DNA of 10,321 nucleotides from an uncultured Microbacterium sp. (lineage in GTDB: Bacteria; Actinomycetota; Actinomycetes; Actinomycetales; Microbacteriaceae), in assembly GCF_937927635.1 (NCBI RefSeq), contig NZ_CALBRW010000014.1, positions 1 through 10,321 of the forward strand, in the 5' to 3' direction. Of this stretch, positions 1 to 6,663 are shown one piece after another. The notes under the pieces are model-generated. The model saw only the letters and a list, made by a program, of their open reading frames with translations, did no database searches and had not been told where the DNA came from. Each line of letters begins with the position of its first letter. The first letter of the stretch is position 1. The position numbers and the translations under genes were made by a program.

Positions 1-2
1 TG

Positions 3-38
3 CTCATGCCCGTCGGAGACGACCCCGCGCCCGGCTGA
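3..38 (+). CDS. C-terminal end of an upstream gene (partial)
   Basis: In the third forward frame the window opens with codons reading LMPVGDDPAPG followed by TGA at 36-38. It would be the tail of a gene starting before the window. The family cannot be recognised from eleven residues. Support is positional: a strong hairpin follows about 40 bases later, where a terminator would be expected, and the remnant beyond it points the opposite way, as in a convergent pair. The other two frames stay open through here, so the frame choice is tentative. Confidence 0.3.
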   Translation, partial: LMPVGDDPAPG

Positions 39-77
39 GTCGCGCCCCTGCATCGAAGGGCCGCTGCGGCCGAGAGA

Positions 78-141
78 ACGGGACTTCGCCGAACGCACGG
101 CTTGTTCGCGTGAGGTTCCCGTGCATTCGGCGAGGTGCCGT
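78..141. terminator. Long imperfect hairpin, probable bidirectional terminator
   Basis: Bases 83-100 and 119-136 are reverse complements at 16 of 18 positions, leaving an 18-base loop at 101-118. Beyond one G/G mismatch (82/137) four more pairs form (78-81 with 138-141), giving about 22 stem positions. No T-run follows on either strand, so this would be a stem-only terminator of the kind common in actinobacteria. It lies between a probable + strand gene end at 38 and a minus-strand reading frame ending at 168, where a shared terminator for convergent genes fits. A mobile palindromic element is an alternative. Confidence 0.5.
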
Positions 142-167
142 GCTCTCGACGTGGAGAAAGGGTGAGC

Positions 168-335
168 TCAGCGCTTCTTCGGCGCCTTCGGCGGCAGGGC
201 GGAGACGTGCGCGTGTGCACGCGCGACCCAGCCGGCGGCGTCCTCGCCGGCCGGGATGCTGAGATAGCCGCCCATCGGGCGCTCGGCCGGGCCGAAGGGC
301 CCGGCCCCCGCGGCCGAGAGCTGCTCAGCATCCGC
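168..335 (-). pseudogene. Remnant of a YCII/DGPF-domain-like protein (C-terminal part only)
   Basis: On the minus strand 55 codons lie between an in-frame TGA (336-338) and a terminal TGA (168-170). They include GAGPFGPAERPMGGYLSIPA, then DAAGWVARAHAHV and a lysine-rich end (KAPKKR). The GPF, seven residues, GGY spacing followed by an acidic/Ala/Trp helix resembles the C-terminal half of YCII-related (DGPF) proteins, usually about 95-130 residues. There is no ATG, GTG or TTG before the ATG at 273-275, and the missing N-terminal half cannot fit because the permease gene starts at 459. I therefore call it a truncated remnant. The family call is moderate: it rests on motif spacing in a short fragment. 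Confidence 0.45.
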
Positions 336-348
336 TCACGACCAAACA

Positions 349-361
349 GTGCAAGCCGCAC
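349..361. promoter_or_regulatory. Candidate operator, dyad copy 1 (GTGC-N5-GCAC)
   Basis: GTGC at 349-352 and GCAC at 358-361 form a perfect four-base dyad around AAGCC, centred on 355. The same arms and spacer length recur exactly 30 bases downstream, about three helical turns, so both would face the same side of the DNA. The operon's own PucR-type regulator is the natural candidate to bind, but this is inferred from position only. Confidence 0.45.
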
Positions 362-367
362 AACCCG

Positions 368-380
368 ACGAGATTCTCGT
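368..380. promoter_or_regulatory. Palindrome ACGAGA-T-TCTCGT
   Basis: A perfect six-base inverted repeat surrounds a single central T. It lies between the two GTGC-N5-GCAC dyads and shares its last two bases with the first arm of the second dyad. It could be a separate operator or part of a composite site. As a stem it has almost no loop, so DNA binding is likelier than RNA folding. Confidence 0.35.
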
Positions 381-391
381 GCAGAACGCAC
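379..391. promoter_or_regulatory. Candidate operator, dyad copy 2 (GTGC-N5-GCAC)
   Basis: GTGC at 379-382 and GCAC at 388-391 flank AGAAC, centred on 385. Arms and spacer length match copy 1, and an extended comparison (TGCA, three varying bases, CGCACA) matches at 10 of 13 positions. It lies about 43 bases upstream of the start site implied by the possible -10 box at 416-421. Confidence 0.45.
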
Positions 392-458
392 ATATCGCCC
401 GGCGCGAGGCGTGGCTACTGTTGCCACAACCCTCATCCCTCCTCTGGAAGGCACCCTC

Positions 459-1799
459 ATGGCACGCATGGCGCACGCCGACGACTTCGCACTCTCGCGG
501 GTCACTCCCGAGGCGCGCAAGCCCTGGTTCGGGATCGCACTGCAGCGATTCGGGCAGGTCTCCGCGCTCTCGCAGTTCCTGCTGGGCGCGACTCTCGGCT
601 TCAGCATGACCTTCGGTGAGGCCGTCCTCGCCTTCCTGTTCGGCTCGATCATCCTCGAGGTGATCATGTGCGTGGTCGGCTTCATCGGCCAGCGCGAGGG
701 GCTGAACACGGCGCTGCTCGCGCGATGGACCGGGTTCGGCGAGATCGGAGCCTCGCTGGTCGGGCTCGCGATCGGCATCAGCCTGATCGGCTGGTTCGGC
801 ATCCAGTCCGCGATCTCGGCGCAGTCGCTCGACGCGCTCATGCCGGGCGCGCTTCCCGTCTGGGCGTGGAGCCTGATCTTCGGCCTCGCGGTGACGGCCA
901 TCGTCGCGTTCGGCTTCGTCGGCATGCAGTGGCTCGCCAACGTCACCGTGCCGCTGTTCCTGATCCTGGTCGGCTGGTCGGTCATCGGCGAGCTCAGCCG
1001 CCACGACATCGGCGAGCTGCTGACCAGCCCCGCCCCCGGGCCGACCATGAGCGTCTGGGCGGGTACGGGCATCGTCGCCGGCGGCCTGATCGTCGGCGCG
1101 ATCATCACCGGCGACATGACCCGGTTCAACCGTTCCCGCGCCGACGTGGTGAAGCAGACAGTCCTGGGCGTCTCGCTCGGCGAGTTCGTCATCGGCCTCG
1201 CCGGCGTGCTGCTGGCGCACGCCGCCGGCACCGGTGACATCGTCGCGATCGTGACCTCGTCGGTCGGCTTCATCGGCCTGTTCATCGTGATCACCGGCAC
1301 GCTGAAGATCAACGACTGGAACCTGTACTCCTCCACGCTCGGCCTGGTGAACTTCATCTCCACCGCCTTCGGCCGCAACCTGCACCGCGTCACGACCACG
1401 GTCGTGCTCGGCGTCGTCGGCTCCGTGCTCGCCGCCGTCGGCATCCTCGGCCAGTTCACCTCGTTCCTGATCGTGCTGAGCGTGGCCTTCCCGCCGATCG
1501 CCGGCATCATGGTCGCCGAGTACTTCATCGTGCGCCGCTGGCGCGGTGAACTCGACGCCACCCGCGACGCGGGGACGCTCCCCGAGACCGCGCCGCGACT
1601 CGTGCCGGCGACCCTCATCGTGTGGCTGGTGTCGTCCCTGGTCGGCTACTTCGTCACCTGGGGCATCCCGTCGCTGCTGAGCCTCTTCCTCTCGATGGTG
1701 CTCTACGTCATCGCAGGCAAGCTCGGCCTGGTGCGCGGCGTCGGCGTCGCCACCACCCGGCAGACCCCGGCATCCGATTCGCAGCCCGTCGGCGCCTGA
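459..1799 (+). CDS. NCS1-family (CodB-like) permease
   Basis: A 446-residue inner-membrane transporter of the nucleobase:cation symporter-1 family, the fold of cytosine, allantoin and hydantoin permeases. About twelve hydrophobic segments are visible, roughly at residues 33-52, 54-78, 93-117, 134-157, 159-178, 199-219, 233-254, 260-281, 312-334, 335-357, 380-401 and 402-421. Blocks recalling E. coli CodB are GLNTALLAR (81-89), GWFGI (111-115), TGDMTRF (217-223), INDWNLYSSTLGLVN (284-298) and FPPIAGIMVAEY (344-355). The frame is open back to 135, but ATG 459 has a good GGAAGG site seven bases upstream and begins the recognisable N-terminus. It is first in the operon, so its cargo is probably the substrate of the downstream enzymes: a hydantoin-, thiohydantoin- or nucleobase-like ring. 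The exact ligand cannot be told from sequence. Confidence 0.9.
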   Translation: MARMAHADDFALSRVTPEARKPWFGIALQRFGQVSALSQFLLGATLGFSMTFGEAVLAFLFGSIILEVIMCVVGFIGQREGLNTALLARWTGFGEIGASLVGLAIGISLIGWFGIQSAISAQSLDALMPGALPVWAWSLIFGLAVTAIVAFGFVGMQWLANVTVPLFLILVGWSVIGELSRHDIGELLTSPAPGPTMSVWAGTGIVAGGLIVGAIITGDMTRFNRSRADVVKQTVLGVSLGEFVIGLAGVLLAHAAGTGDIVAIVTSSVGFIGLFIVITGTLKINDWNLYSSTLGLVNFISTAFGRNLHRVTTTVVLGVVGSVLAAVGILGQFTSFLIVLSVAFPPIAGIMVAEYFIVRRWRGELDATRDAGTLPETAPRLVPATLIVWLVSSLVGYFVTWGIPSLLSLFLSMVLYVIAGKLGLVRGVGVATTRQTPASDSQPVGA

Positions 1800-1830
1800 G
1801 CGCCCGGCCTCCACACAGAAAGCGAGAACC

Positions 1831-3378
1831 ATGCACATCGGCATCGACGTCGGCGGCACCAACACCGACGCAGTCCTGATGGACGCCACCCGCACGCTGG
1901 CGGGGGTCAAGCACTCCACCACCTCCGACGTGACGAGCGGCATCGTGCAGGCCATCGAGGACCTGCGCGCCAACCACCCCTTCGAGGGCGACGACATCGA
2001 TGCGGTGATGATCGGCACCACGCACTTCATCAACGCGCTCGTGCAGGCCAGCCGCCTCGCCCCGACGGCGGCCCTCCGGCTCGGACTGCCCGCCACCCGG
2101 GCCCTCCCGCCCCTGGTCGACTGGCCGGAGGTGCTCGTGGAGGCCACCCGCGCCCGCAGCTACCTGGCGCACGGCGGCTACGAGTTCGACGGGCGGCCGA
2201 TCTCGCCGATCGACCCCGAGGAGCTGCGCGCGCACGCCGAGGACATGAAGGCGAACGGCATCCGCTCCGTCGCCATCTCGTCGGTCTTCAGCCCGGTGAA
2301 CCACGACCTCGAGTCCCAGGCCGCCGAGATCATCGGCGAGGTGCTGGGCGACGACGTCGCCATCTCGCTGTCCCACGAGATCGGCCGGATCGGCCTGCTC
2401 GAGCGCGAGAACGCGACGATCATCAACGCCGCCCTGCGCGAGCTCGCCTCGGAGATCGTCGACGGGCTCACCTCCGCCGTGCGCGCACAGGGCATCGAGG
2501 CGCCGATCTTCCTCAGCCAGAACGACGGCACGCTGATGGACGAGGAGTACGTGCGCCGCTACCCGGTGGCCACCTTCGCCTCCGGTCCGACCAACTCGAT
2601 GCGCGGCGCGGCCACCACCAGCGGTCTCGACGACTGCGCCGTGATCGACGTGGGCGGCACCACCGCCGACATCGGGCTGCTGATCAACGGATTCCCACGC
2701 GAGACGGCGAACGAGGTGAAGGTTGCCGGCATCCGCACCAACTTCCGGATGCCGGACGTGCTGTCGCTCGGCATCGGCGGCGGCAGCATCGTCGACGAGG
2801 AGACCGCTGAGGTCGGCCCCGCATCGGTCGGCTACCGGCTCACCACCGAGGCGCTCGTGTTCGGCGGCAGCACCCTGACCGCCACCGACATCGCCGTGGC
2901 CGCCGGCCGTGCCGACGTCGGGGACGCCTCGAAGGTCGCCCACCTCGACCCGGCGTTCGTCGCCCGCGTGCTCGAGCGCATCGCCGAGCGGGTCTCCGAG
3001 GCCGTCGACCGAATGCGCACCTCGCCCGAGCCGATCGCCGTCGTCGCCGTCGGCGGCGGGTCGATCCTGCTGCCCGATGAACTGCCCATGTTCGGCACCG
3101 TGCACCGCCCGGAGAACTACGCCGTCGCGAACGCCATCGGCGCCTCGATCGCCCAGGTCGGCGGCGAGATCGACAAGGTGTACGCAATCGAGCCCGGTCG
3201 TCGCGACGAGACGATCGCGGCGGTGCGCGCCGAAGCCGTCGACAAGGCCATCGCCGCGGGCGCCAAGCCGTCGACGGTCTCGGTCATCGACTTCGACGAA
3301 GTGCCCATCCCGTACCTTCCCGGCAACGCCACGCGCATCCGCGCCAAGGCCGTCGGCGACCTCGACATGGGGGCGTGA
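1831..3378 (+). CDS. Short hydantoinase/oxoprolinase-family protein (HyuA-like, ASKHA fold)
   Basis: A 515-residue cytoplasmic protein with a Hydant_A_N domain (about 2-180) and a Hydantoinase_A domain (about 195-440). Two phosphate-binding motifs of the actin/Hsp70/sugar-kinase fold are clear: GIDVGGTNTDAV (4-15) and VIDVGGTTADIG (271-282). Others are GTTHFINAL (62-70), GRIGLLERENATIINAAL (185-202), ASGPTN (250-255), LGIGGGS (313-319) and AVGGGS (406-411). Relatives use ATP to open or carboxylate cyclic amides such as 5-oxoproline and hydantoin. It is shorter than full HyuA subunits (near 690 residues), and no HyuB gene is present here. That short form is usual beside DUF917 genes, which follow after one base. 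Start: ATG with a weak AGCGAG site (1821-1826), 31 bases after the permease stop. Family assignment is firm; the substrate is unknown. Confidence 0.9.
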   Translation: MHIGIDVGGTNTDAVLMDATRTLAGVKHSTTSDVTSGIVQAIEDLRANHPFEGDDIDAVMIGTTHFINALVQASRLAPTAALRLGLPATRALPPLVDWPEVLVEATRARSYLAHGGYEFDGRPISPIDPEELRAHAEDMKANGIRSVAISSVFSPVNHDLESQAAEIIGEVLGDDVAISLSHEIGRIGLLERENATIINAALRELASEIVDGLTSAVRAQGIEAPIFLSQNDGTLMDEEYVRRYPVATFASGPTNSMRGAATTSGLDDCAVIDVGGTTADIGLLINGFPRETANEVKVAGIRTNFRMPDVLSLGIGGGSIVDEETAEVGPASVGYRLTTEALVFGGSTLTATDIAVAAGRADVGDASKVAHLDPAFVARVLERIAERVSEAVDRMRTSPEPIAVVAVGGGSILLPDELPMFGTVHRPENYAVANAIGASIAQVGGEIDKVYAIEPGRRDETIAAVRAEAVDKAIAAGAKPSTVSVIDFDEVPIPYLPGNATRIRAKAVGDLDMGA

Positions 3379-3379
3379 C

Positions 3380-4522
3380 ATGACCTGGACGATCACCGCC
3401 GAGCACATCGATGGACTCGCCCGCGGCGCGGCGGTGCTCGGCACCGGCGGCGGCGGGGACCCCTACATCGGAGCGCTCCTGGCCCGCCAGGCGCTCGCCG
3501 GCGGCGACGTCACCGTGGTCACTCTGGACGAGGTGCCCGATGACGCGGTCGTGCTCTTCGTCGCGATGATGGGCGCACCGACCGTGATGGTCGAGAAGCT
3601 GCCCAGCCTGGACGAGGTCGTCGAGCCGGTCCGCGCGCTCGGCGTGCATCTGGGCCGACCCATCACGCACATCGCGTGCGCCGAGGTCGGTGGCGTGAAC
3701 TCCACCATCCCGATCGCGGCCGCCGCAGCTCTCGGCCTGCCTCTGATCGACGCCGACGGGATGGGCCGTGCGTTCCCCGAACTGCAGATGGTGCTCCCCA
3801 CGCTGTACGGCGTGACCGCATCGCCTCTGGCGTTCAGCGACGAGAAGGGCAACACCGGCGTGCTGCAGACCGTCGACAACGCGTGGACCGAGCGCATCGC
3901 CCGCGTCGCGTGCGTGGAGATGGGATGCTCGGTGATGATCTCGGGCTTCTCGATGTCCGGCACGCAGGCGCGCGACTCGCTCGTCTCCGGGTCCCTGTCA
4001 CGCTGCATCCAGATCGGACAGGCCATCGTCGGAGCCCGCGAGGAGAAGACCGACCCCGTGGCCGCCGCCGTGGCGCTGCTGAACGGGCGCGAGCTGTTCG
4101 ACGGCAAGGTCGTCGATGTGCAGCGCGCCACCACCACCGGTTTCGCGCGCGGACGCGCGCGCATCGAGGGCGAGGGCGACTCGGCGATCACGCTGCAGTT
4201 CCAGAACGAGCACCTCGTCGCCGAGAAGGACGGTCAGGTGCTCGCCACGACGCCCGACCTGATCATGGTGCTCGAGGGCGAATCCGGTGAGCCGATCACC
4301 ACCGAGGCGCTGCGCTACGGCCAGCGCGTGCGCGTGATCGCCGCCCCGGCCGACGAGCGCTGGCATTCCGCCGAGGCGCTCGCGATGGTGGGACCGGGCT
4401 ACTTCGGCTACGACATGCCGGCGCATCGCTTCGACGGCACGATCTCCGCCGGGCACGGTGCCGACGTCGCGGGCGAGGCAGAAGCATGCGATGCACTGAG
4501 CGAGCGCAGCGAGTCGAAGTGA
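3380..4522 (+). CDS. DUF917 / S-methyl-thiohydantoin desulfurase-type protein, copy 1
   Basis: A 380-residue cytoplasmic protein of the DUF917 family, which I recall Pfam/InterPro renaming after an S-methyl-thiohydantoin desulfurase. Conserved blocks are GTGGGGDPYIG (21-31), MGAPTVMVEK (64-73), EVGGVNS (102-108), DADGMGRAFPEL (124-135), GFARGRARI (254-262), FQNEHL (274-279) and EPITTEALRYGQRVRV (304-319). The ATG lies one base after the hydantoinase stop, with a G-rich site at 3369-3373. The frame is open back to 2909, but that part is out-of-frame hydantoinase sequence. The last eleven residues (CDALSERSESK) are encoded by a repeat and were probably added by insertion; the older protein would have ended GEAEA. 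It probably works with the hydantoinase on a cyclic substrate; which reaction it performs is not shown. Confidence 0.88.
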   Translation: MTWTITAEHIDGLARGAAVLGTGGGGDPYIGALLARQALAGGDVTVVTLDEVPDDAVVLFVAMMGAPTVMVEKLPSLDEVVEPVRALGVHLGRPITHIACAEVGGVNSTIPIAAAAALGLPLIDADGMGRAFPELQMVLPTLYGVTASPLAFSDEKGNTGVLQTVDNAWTERIARVACVEMGCSVMISGFSMSGTQARDSLVSGSLSRCIQIGQAIVGAREEKTDPVAAAVALLNGRELFDGKVVDVQRATTTGFARGRARIEGEGDSAITLQFQNEHLVAEKDGQVLATTPDLIMVLEGESGEPITTEALRYGQRVRVIAAPADERWHSAEALAMVGPGYFGYDMPAHRFDGTISAGHGADVAGEAEACDALSERSESK

Positions 4523-5619
4523 GCTGGCAGCTGACCGCCGCCGACCTGCCCGACCTCGCGCGGGGCGCCACCCTGCTCGGCACCGGGGGAGGAGGGGATC
4601 CGTACATCGGCAAGATGCTCGTCGAGCGCGTGCTCGGCGAGGGGTCGATCACCATCCTCGACCCCGATGAGCTCGCCGACGACCTCTTCGTCATCCCCAC
4701 CGCGCAGATGGGCGCGCCGACCGTGATGGTCGAGAAGATCCCCGCCGGAACCGAGCCGACGCTGGCACTGCGCACGCTGGAGAAGCACCTCGGACGCACG
4801 GCCGACGCGACCATGCCGATCGAGTGCGGCGGAATCAACTCGATGATCCCGCTGGTCGTCGCAGCCGAGACGGGTCTGCCCGTGGTCGATGCCGACGGCA
4901 TGGGCCGCGCGTTCCCCGAGCTGTCGATGGAGACCTTCGCCGTGTACGGCGTGCACGGCTCGCCCCTCGCCCTCGCAGGCGAGCGGGGCGAGCAGGTCGT
5001 GATCGACACCGGCGACGACGATCGGCAGATGGAATGGCTCGCCCGCGGCATCACGATCCGGCTCGGCGGGGTGGGACATATCGCGGAGTACGCGATGACC
5101 GGCGCCGACGTGCGCCGCACCGCCGTGCCCCGGACGATCTCGATGGCCCTCGCGCTCGGTCGCGCCATCCGCCTCGCCCGCGAGGAGCACCGCTCGCCGT
5201 TCGAGGCGATCGGCGCGACCCTCGCCTCGACCCTGTACCCGCACCTGCGCGAGCTGCACGTCGGGAAGGTCGTCGACGTGGAGCGCCGCACGACCGAAGG
5301 CTTCGCGAAGGGCAGAGCGGTCATCGCACCGCTCGGCGACGACGGCGAGACCTTCGAGATCTCGTTCCAGAACGAGAACCTCATCGCCCGCCGCGGCGGG
5401 CGCCTCGTCGCCATCGTGCCCGACCTCATCTGCGTCGTGGACCACGAGACCGCGGAGCCGATCACCACGGAAGGGCTGCGCTACGGTCAGCGGGTGCGGG
5501 TGCTCGGCATCTCGACTCCGGCGATGATGCGCACCCCCGAGGCGCTCGCCGCCTTCGGCCCCTCGGCGTTCGGCCTGCAGGAGGACTTCGTCGCCGTCGA
5601 GGAGCTGGCCGGGCCCTAA
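4486..5619 (+). CDS. DUF917 / S-methyl-thiohydantoin desulfurase-type protein, copy 2
   Basis: A 377-residue paralog of the preceding gene, keeping every block: GTGGGGDPYIG (32-42), MGAPTVMVEK (75-84), ECGGINS (113-119), DADGMGRAFPEL (135-146), FQNENL (294-299) and EPITTEGLRYGQRVRV (324-339). Two starts compete. ATG 4486 has GAGG (4475-4478) seven bases upstream and overlaps gene 1 by 37 bases. GTG 4519 overlaps the gene 1 TGA by four bases, giving 366 residues whose N-terminus (SWQLTAADLPDLARG) matches copy 1 directly, but its upstream site is weak. I keep ATG 4486 because it looks like the original start, separated from the conserved body by a 33-base repeat insertion. The conserved motifs suggest it is active, perhaps as a partner of copy 1 or on a related substrate. 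Confidence 0.87.
   Translation: MRCTERAQRVEVSWQLTAADLPDLARGATLLGTGGGGDPYIGKMLVERVLGEGSITILDPDELADDLFVIPTAQMGAPTVMVEKIPAGTEPTLALRTLEKHLGRTADATMPIECGGINSMIPLVVAAETGLPVVDADGMGRAFPELSMETFAVYGVHGSPLALAGERGEQVVIDTGDDDRQMEWLARGITIRLGGVGHIAEYAMTGADVRRTAVPRTISMALALGRAIRLAREEHRSPFEAIGATLASTLYPHLRELHVGKVVDVERRTTEGFAKGRAVIAPLGDDGETFEISFQNENLIARRGGRLVAIVPDLICVVDHETAEPITTEGLRYGQRVRVLGISTPAMMRTPEALAAFGPSAFGLQEDFVAVEELAGP
4489..4521. repeat. Dispersed palindrome-ended repeat, copy A, at a gene overlap
   Basis: The core at 4494-4521 begins CACTGAGCGAG and ends GTCGAAGTG, with complementary ends CACT/AGTG. Removing 4489-4521 (33 bases) joins ATG 4486-4488 directly to AGCTGG. That recreates a compact ATGA overlap in which gene 1 would end GEAEA and gene 2 would begin MSWQL, just as copy 1 begins MTWTI. 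The insert is a multiple of three and open in both frames used. A related copy lies inverted at 9593-9624. Exact borders are ambiguous by a few bases. Confidence 0.6.
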
Positions 5620-5628
5620 CCTGGATGC
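5617..5628 (+). promoter_or_regulatory. Possible leaderless-type -10 before DUF917 copy 3
   Basis: TAACCT (5617-5622) fits an actinobacterial -10 (TANNNT) and ends exactly six bases before ATG 5629, so transcription could begin at or next to the start codon. Its first three bases are the TAA stop of DUF917 copy 2. The same geometry occurs before the peptidase gene at 8251. No convincing -35 is seen. It would allow copy 3 and the regulator to be made separately from the main operon. Confidence 0.3.
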
Positions 5629-6663
5629 ATGGTGAGCCGGCTCGGGCAAGACGATCTGACCGCGCTCGCGCGCGGTTACGCGCTGCTCGGCTCGGGCGGC
5701 GGCGGGCCGACGACCATGCTGGAGCTCATGCTCGCCGGTTCGGCGACGTGGCCGATCGACGTGGTCGATCCCTCCGCGCTCGACACCGCGACACCGTGCC
5801 TCGGCGTCGCGTTCGTCGGGTCCACCATGCTCCTGAGTGAGCGGATGCCGGGGATCGACCCCTTCGGGCCGCTGATCGCCGCCGTCGAGCGGTGGCTCGG
5901 ACACGAGGTGCCCGCCGTGTGCTCGCTGGAGGGCGGCGGCATGAACGGTCTCGCCCCGCTGACGCTCGCCGGCACGCACATCGTGGTCGATGCGGACTGC
6001 ACCGGCCGCGCCGTTCCCGGCCTCGACCAGATGTCGCTGTTCGTGGACCGTGTGCCTGGCATCGTGGTCGCGTGCGACACCGGCGCCGGTGGGGTGGCGC
6101 TCGTCGAGGCGGCGCGTGCGATCGACGTCGAGCGGGTGGTGCGCGCCGCGATCATCCAGGCGGGTGGCGCCGGCTGCGCGGTCTTCGCAGGATTCACGGT
6201 CGGCGACCTCCGCGAGCACGCGATCTCCGGCCACCTGGCCCACGCGCTCGACCTCGGCCGTGCGTTCGTCGCAGCATCCGGACGCCCCCTCGCCGAACTG
6301 GCGGATGCGCTCGGCGCACAACTGGTCGCCGAGGGGCGGATCCTGTCGGTCTCGGCCCTCGCCGACGACCCGCACGTCAGCGCCGTGGAGATCGCCGGCG
6401 CCGGCGGCACGGTGCACCGGGTGATCACGCGCTCCGAGACACTCGCGGTGGTGAGCGACGGGCAGGTCGTCGCCGCGGCACCGACAGTGATCGTCGCGAT
6501 CGACGCCATCTCGCGGGAGGTGCTGGAGGTCACAGAACTGTCCCTCGCCCGCAATGTGGCCGTGTTCGCGATCCCGGCGCCGGCATGGTGGATCGCGGCT
6601 CCTGGCCGCGTCGAGCATGTGCGCCCCTCGGCGTACGGTCTCGCCGAGCTGGACGTGGCATGA
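5629..6663 (+). CDS. Divergent DUF917-family protein, copy 3
   Basis: A 344-residue protein that aligns with the two preceding genes along its length but has changed at key blocks. It keeps the glycine-rich turn as GSGGGG (21-26) but loses the following DPYIG. It keeps EGGGMN (101-106) and DADCTGRAVPGL (121-132). The MGAPTVMVEK block becomes VGSTMLLSER (63-72), the FQNE segment is not recognisable (near 260-272), and EPITTE...RYGQRVRV is replaced by LEVTELSLARNVAVFAI (299-315). Start: ATG 5629; GTG 5632 is an equally good alternative (MSRLGQDD), and no strong ribosome site supports either. It lies nine bases after copy 2 and overlaps the regulator by four bases. It may act on another substrate, be a non-catalytic partner, or help sensing; sequence does not decide. 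Confidence 0.8.
   Translation: MVSRLGQDDLTALARGYALLGSGGGGPTTMLELMLAGSATWPIDVVDPSALDTATPCLGVAFVGSTMLLSERMPGIDPFGPLIAAVERWLGHEVPAVCSLEGGGMNGLAPLTLAGTHIVVDADCTGRAVPGLDQMSLFVDRVPGIVVACDTGAGGVALVEAARAIDVERVVRAAIIQAGGAGCAVFAGFTVGDLREHAISGHLAHALDLGRAFVAASGRPLAELADALGAQLVAEGRILSVSALADDPHVSAVEIAGAGGTVHRVITRSETLAVVSDGQVVAAAPTVIVAIDAISREVLEVTELSLARNVAVFAIPAPAWWIAAPGRVEHVRPSAYGLAELDVA

Larger units (their letters stand above)
339..458 (+). promoter_or_regulatory. Control region of the permease-hydantoinase-DUF917 operon
   Basis: This 120-base stretch has visibly lower G+C than its flanks and no convincing coding frame. It carries two GTGC-N5-GCAC dyads (349-361 and 379-391) and a 13-base palindrome (368-380). 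A possible -10 box TACTGT lies at 416-421, with no convincing -35. The ribosome binding site GGAAGG (446-451) is seven bases before the ATG at 459. If the -10 is right, transcription starts near 428, leaving a leader of about 31 bases and placing the second dyad centre (385) near -43, an activator-like position. The -10 and start site are inferred. Confidence 0.5.

Noticed and set aside
209..224. Inverted repeat GCGCGTG-TG-CACGCGC
   Set aside because: It lies inside the YCII-like coding remnant and is made of alternating GC-rich codons; no promoter or gene boundary is next to it.
135..458. Upstream extension of the permease frame by 108 codons
   Set aside because: The extension is arginine-rich high-GC noise without membrane or domain features, it overlaps the minus-strand remnant and the control region, and ATG 459 has a good ribosome site.
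336..2147. Long minus-strand open frame opposite the permease and hydantoinase
   Set aside because: It is a low-complexity Asp/Ala/Arg/Glu-rich translation typical of the antisense of high-GC genes, with no domain, while the + strand carries clear families.
2909..3379. N-terminal extension of DUF917 copy 1
   Set aside because: These codons are the hydantoinase gene read out of frame (Ser/Pro/Arg-rich); the real start is ATG 3380.
4408..6618. Very long minus-strand open frame opposite DUF917 copies 2 and 3
   Set aside because: It is Ala/Arg/Gly/Asp/His-rich antisense shadow that spans two real genes and their junction.
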